Source: Anaerolineales bacterium | GTDB taxonomy: Bacteria > Chloroflexota > Anaerolineae > Anaerolineales > Villigracilaceae | NCBI GenBank assembly: GCA_024763295.1 | Contig: JANTFU010000170.1 | Span: 1-5,539, forward strand | Reading direction: 5' to 3' | Length of the DNA stretch: 5,539 bases | Shown here: in pieces, positions 5,505 to 5,539 of the stretch | Layout: each line of letters opens with the position of its first letter | Numbering within the stretch: position 1 is the first letter of the stretch | Translations under genes and position numbers: made by a program | Notes under the pieces: generated by a model | What the model was told of the DNA's origin: nothing | The model's input: the letters and a program-made list of their open reading frames with translations, nothing else | Databases searched by the model: none

Positions 5505-5539
5505 ATGAAAACAGCCAATTTAGACATCAACACCGACCT
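5505..5539 (+). CDS. Start of a gene, probably the NAD+ synthetase catalytic subunit (3' end outside window)
   Basis: Only 11 complete codons are visible (MKTANLDINTD, next codon CT-, which must be Leu). The frame is open to the edge. A short start followed by INTDL resembles the beginning of NH3-dependent NAD+ synthetases, where a helix of the form (I/L)N-x-(D/E)-L precedes the ATP-binding SGGIDS loop; that loop would lie beyond the window. The position directly after a NadE-type glutaminase gene supports this. An in-frame ATG at 5493 would add MVIN and has AGGGG (5481-5485) seven bases before it, within the right arm of the palindrome, so the start could be there instead. The call rests mainly on context. 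Confidence 0.5.
   Translation, partial: MKTANLDINTD

Noticed and set aside
1..5539. CRISPR array, toxin-antitoxin pair, phage or transposase genes, or a new defence system
   Set aside because: No spaced repeats of CRISPR type and no such protein families are visible; all coding regions belong to familiar housekeeping families.

Overview
The window is an ordinary, densely packed bacterial chromosome segment with every gene on the plus strand. Protein types, short gaps, moderate GC, a mixture of genes with and without Shine-Dalgarno sites, and GGTATAATG-type promoters suggest a Chloroflexota bacterium, perhaps of the Anaerolineae. That placement is inference from general resemblance, not from a database search.

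Layout: (1) bases 1-858, the 3' part of a stomatin/slipin (SPFH/band 7) membrane-associated gene, cut by the left edge; (2) 880-919, a strong hairpin plus T-rich tail built from two 15-bp palindromes; (3) 924-1376, a GNAT acetyltransferase resembling RimI; (4) 1407-2531, ribonuclease D, with a TATAAT box placed so that transcription would begin on the A of its ATG; (5) 2533-2886, an MmcQ/YjbR family protein one base behind ribonuclease D; (6) 2913-4307, a metallo-beta-lactamase/beta-CASP RNA-processing nuclease; (7) 4331-4418, tRNA-Ser(CGA), with a promoter overlapping the end of the nuclease gene and a clear intrinsic terminator; (8) 4498-5364, a stand-alone glutaminase (nitrilase-fold) subunit of NAD+ synthetase; (9) 5373-5488, a long imperfect palindrome, probably a dispersed repeat; (10) 5505 to the right edge, the first codons of a gene that is probably the NAD+ synthetase catalytic subunit.

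The middle block (ribonuclease D, MmcQ/YjbR, beta-CASP nuclease, tRNA-Ser) leans towards RNA maturation and turnover. The last block looks like the final step of NAD+ synthesis: the amidase would release ammonia from glutamine for the synthetase encoded next to it. In most bacteria with glutamine-dependent NadE these are one fused protein, so the split arrangement is of some interest.

I found no defence island, mobile-element gene, CRISPR array or obviously new system. The most notable signals are non-coding: the leaderless promoter of ribonuclease D, the double palindrome at 880-914, and the long palindrome between the two presumed NAD+ synthetase genes. No gene-free stretch exceeds 300 bases.
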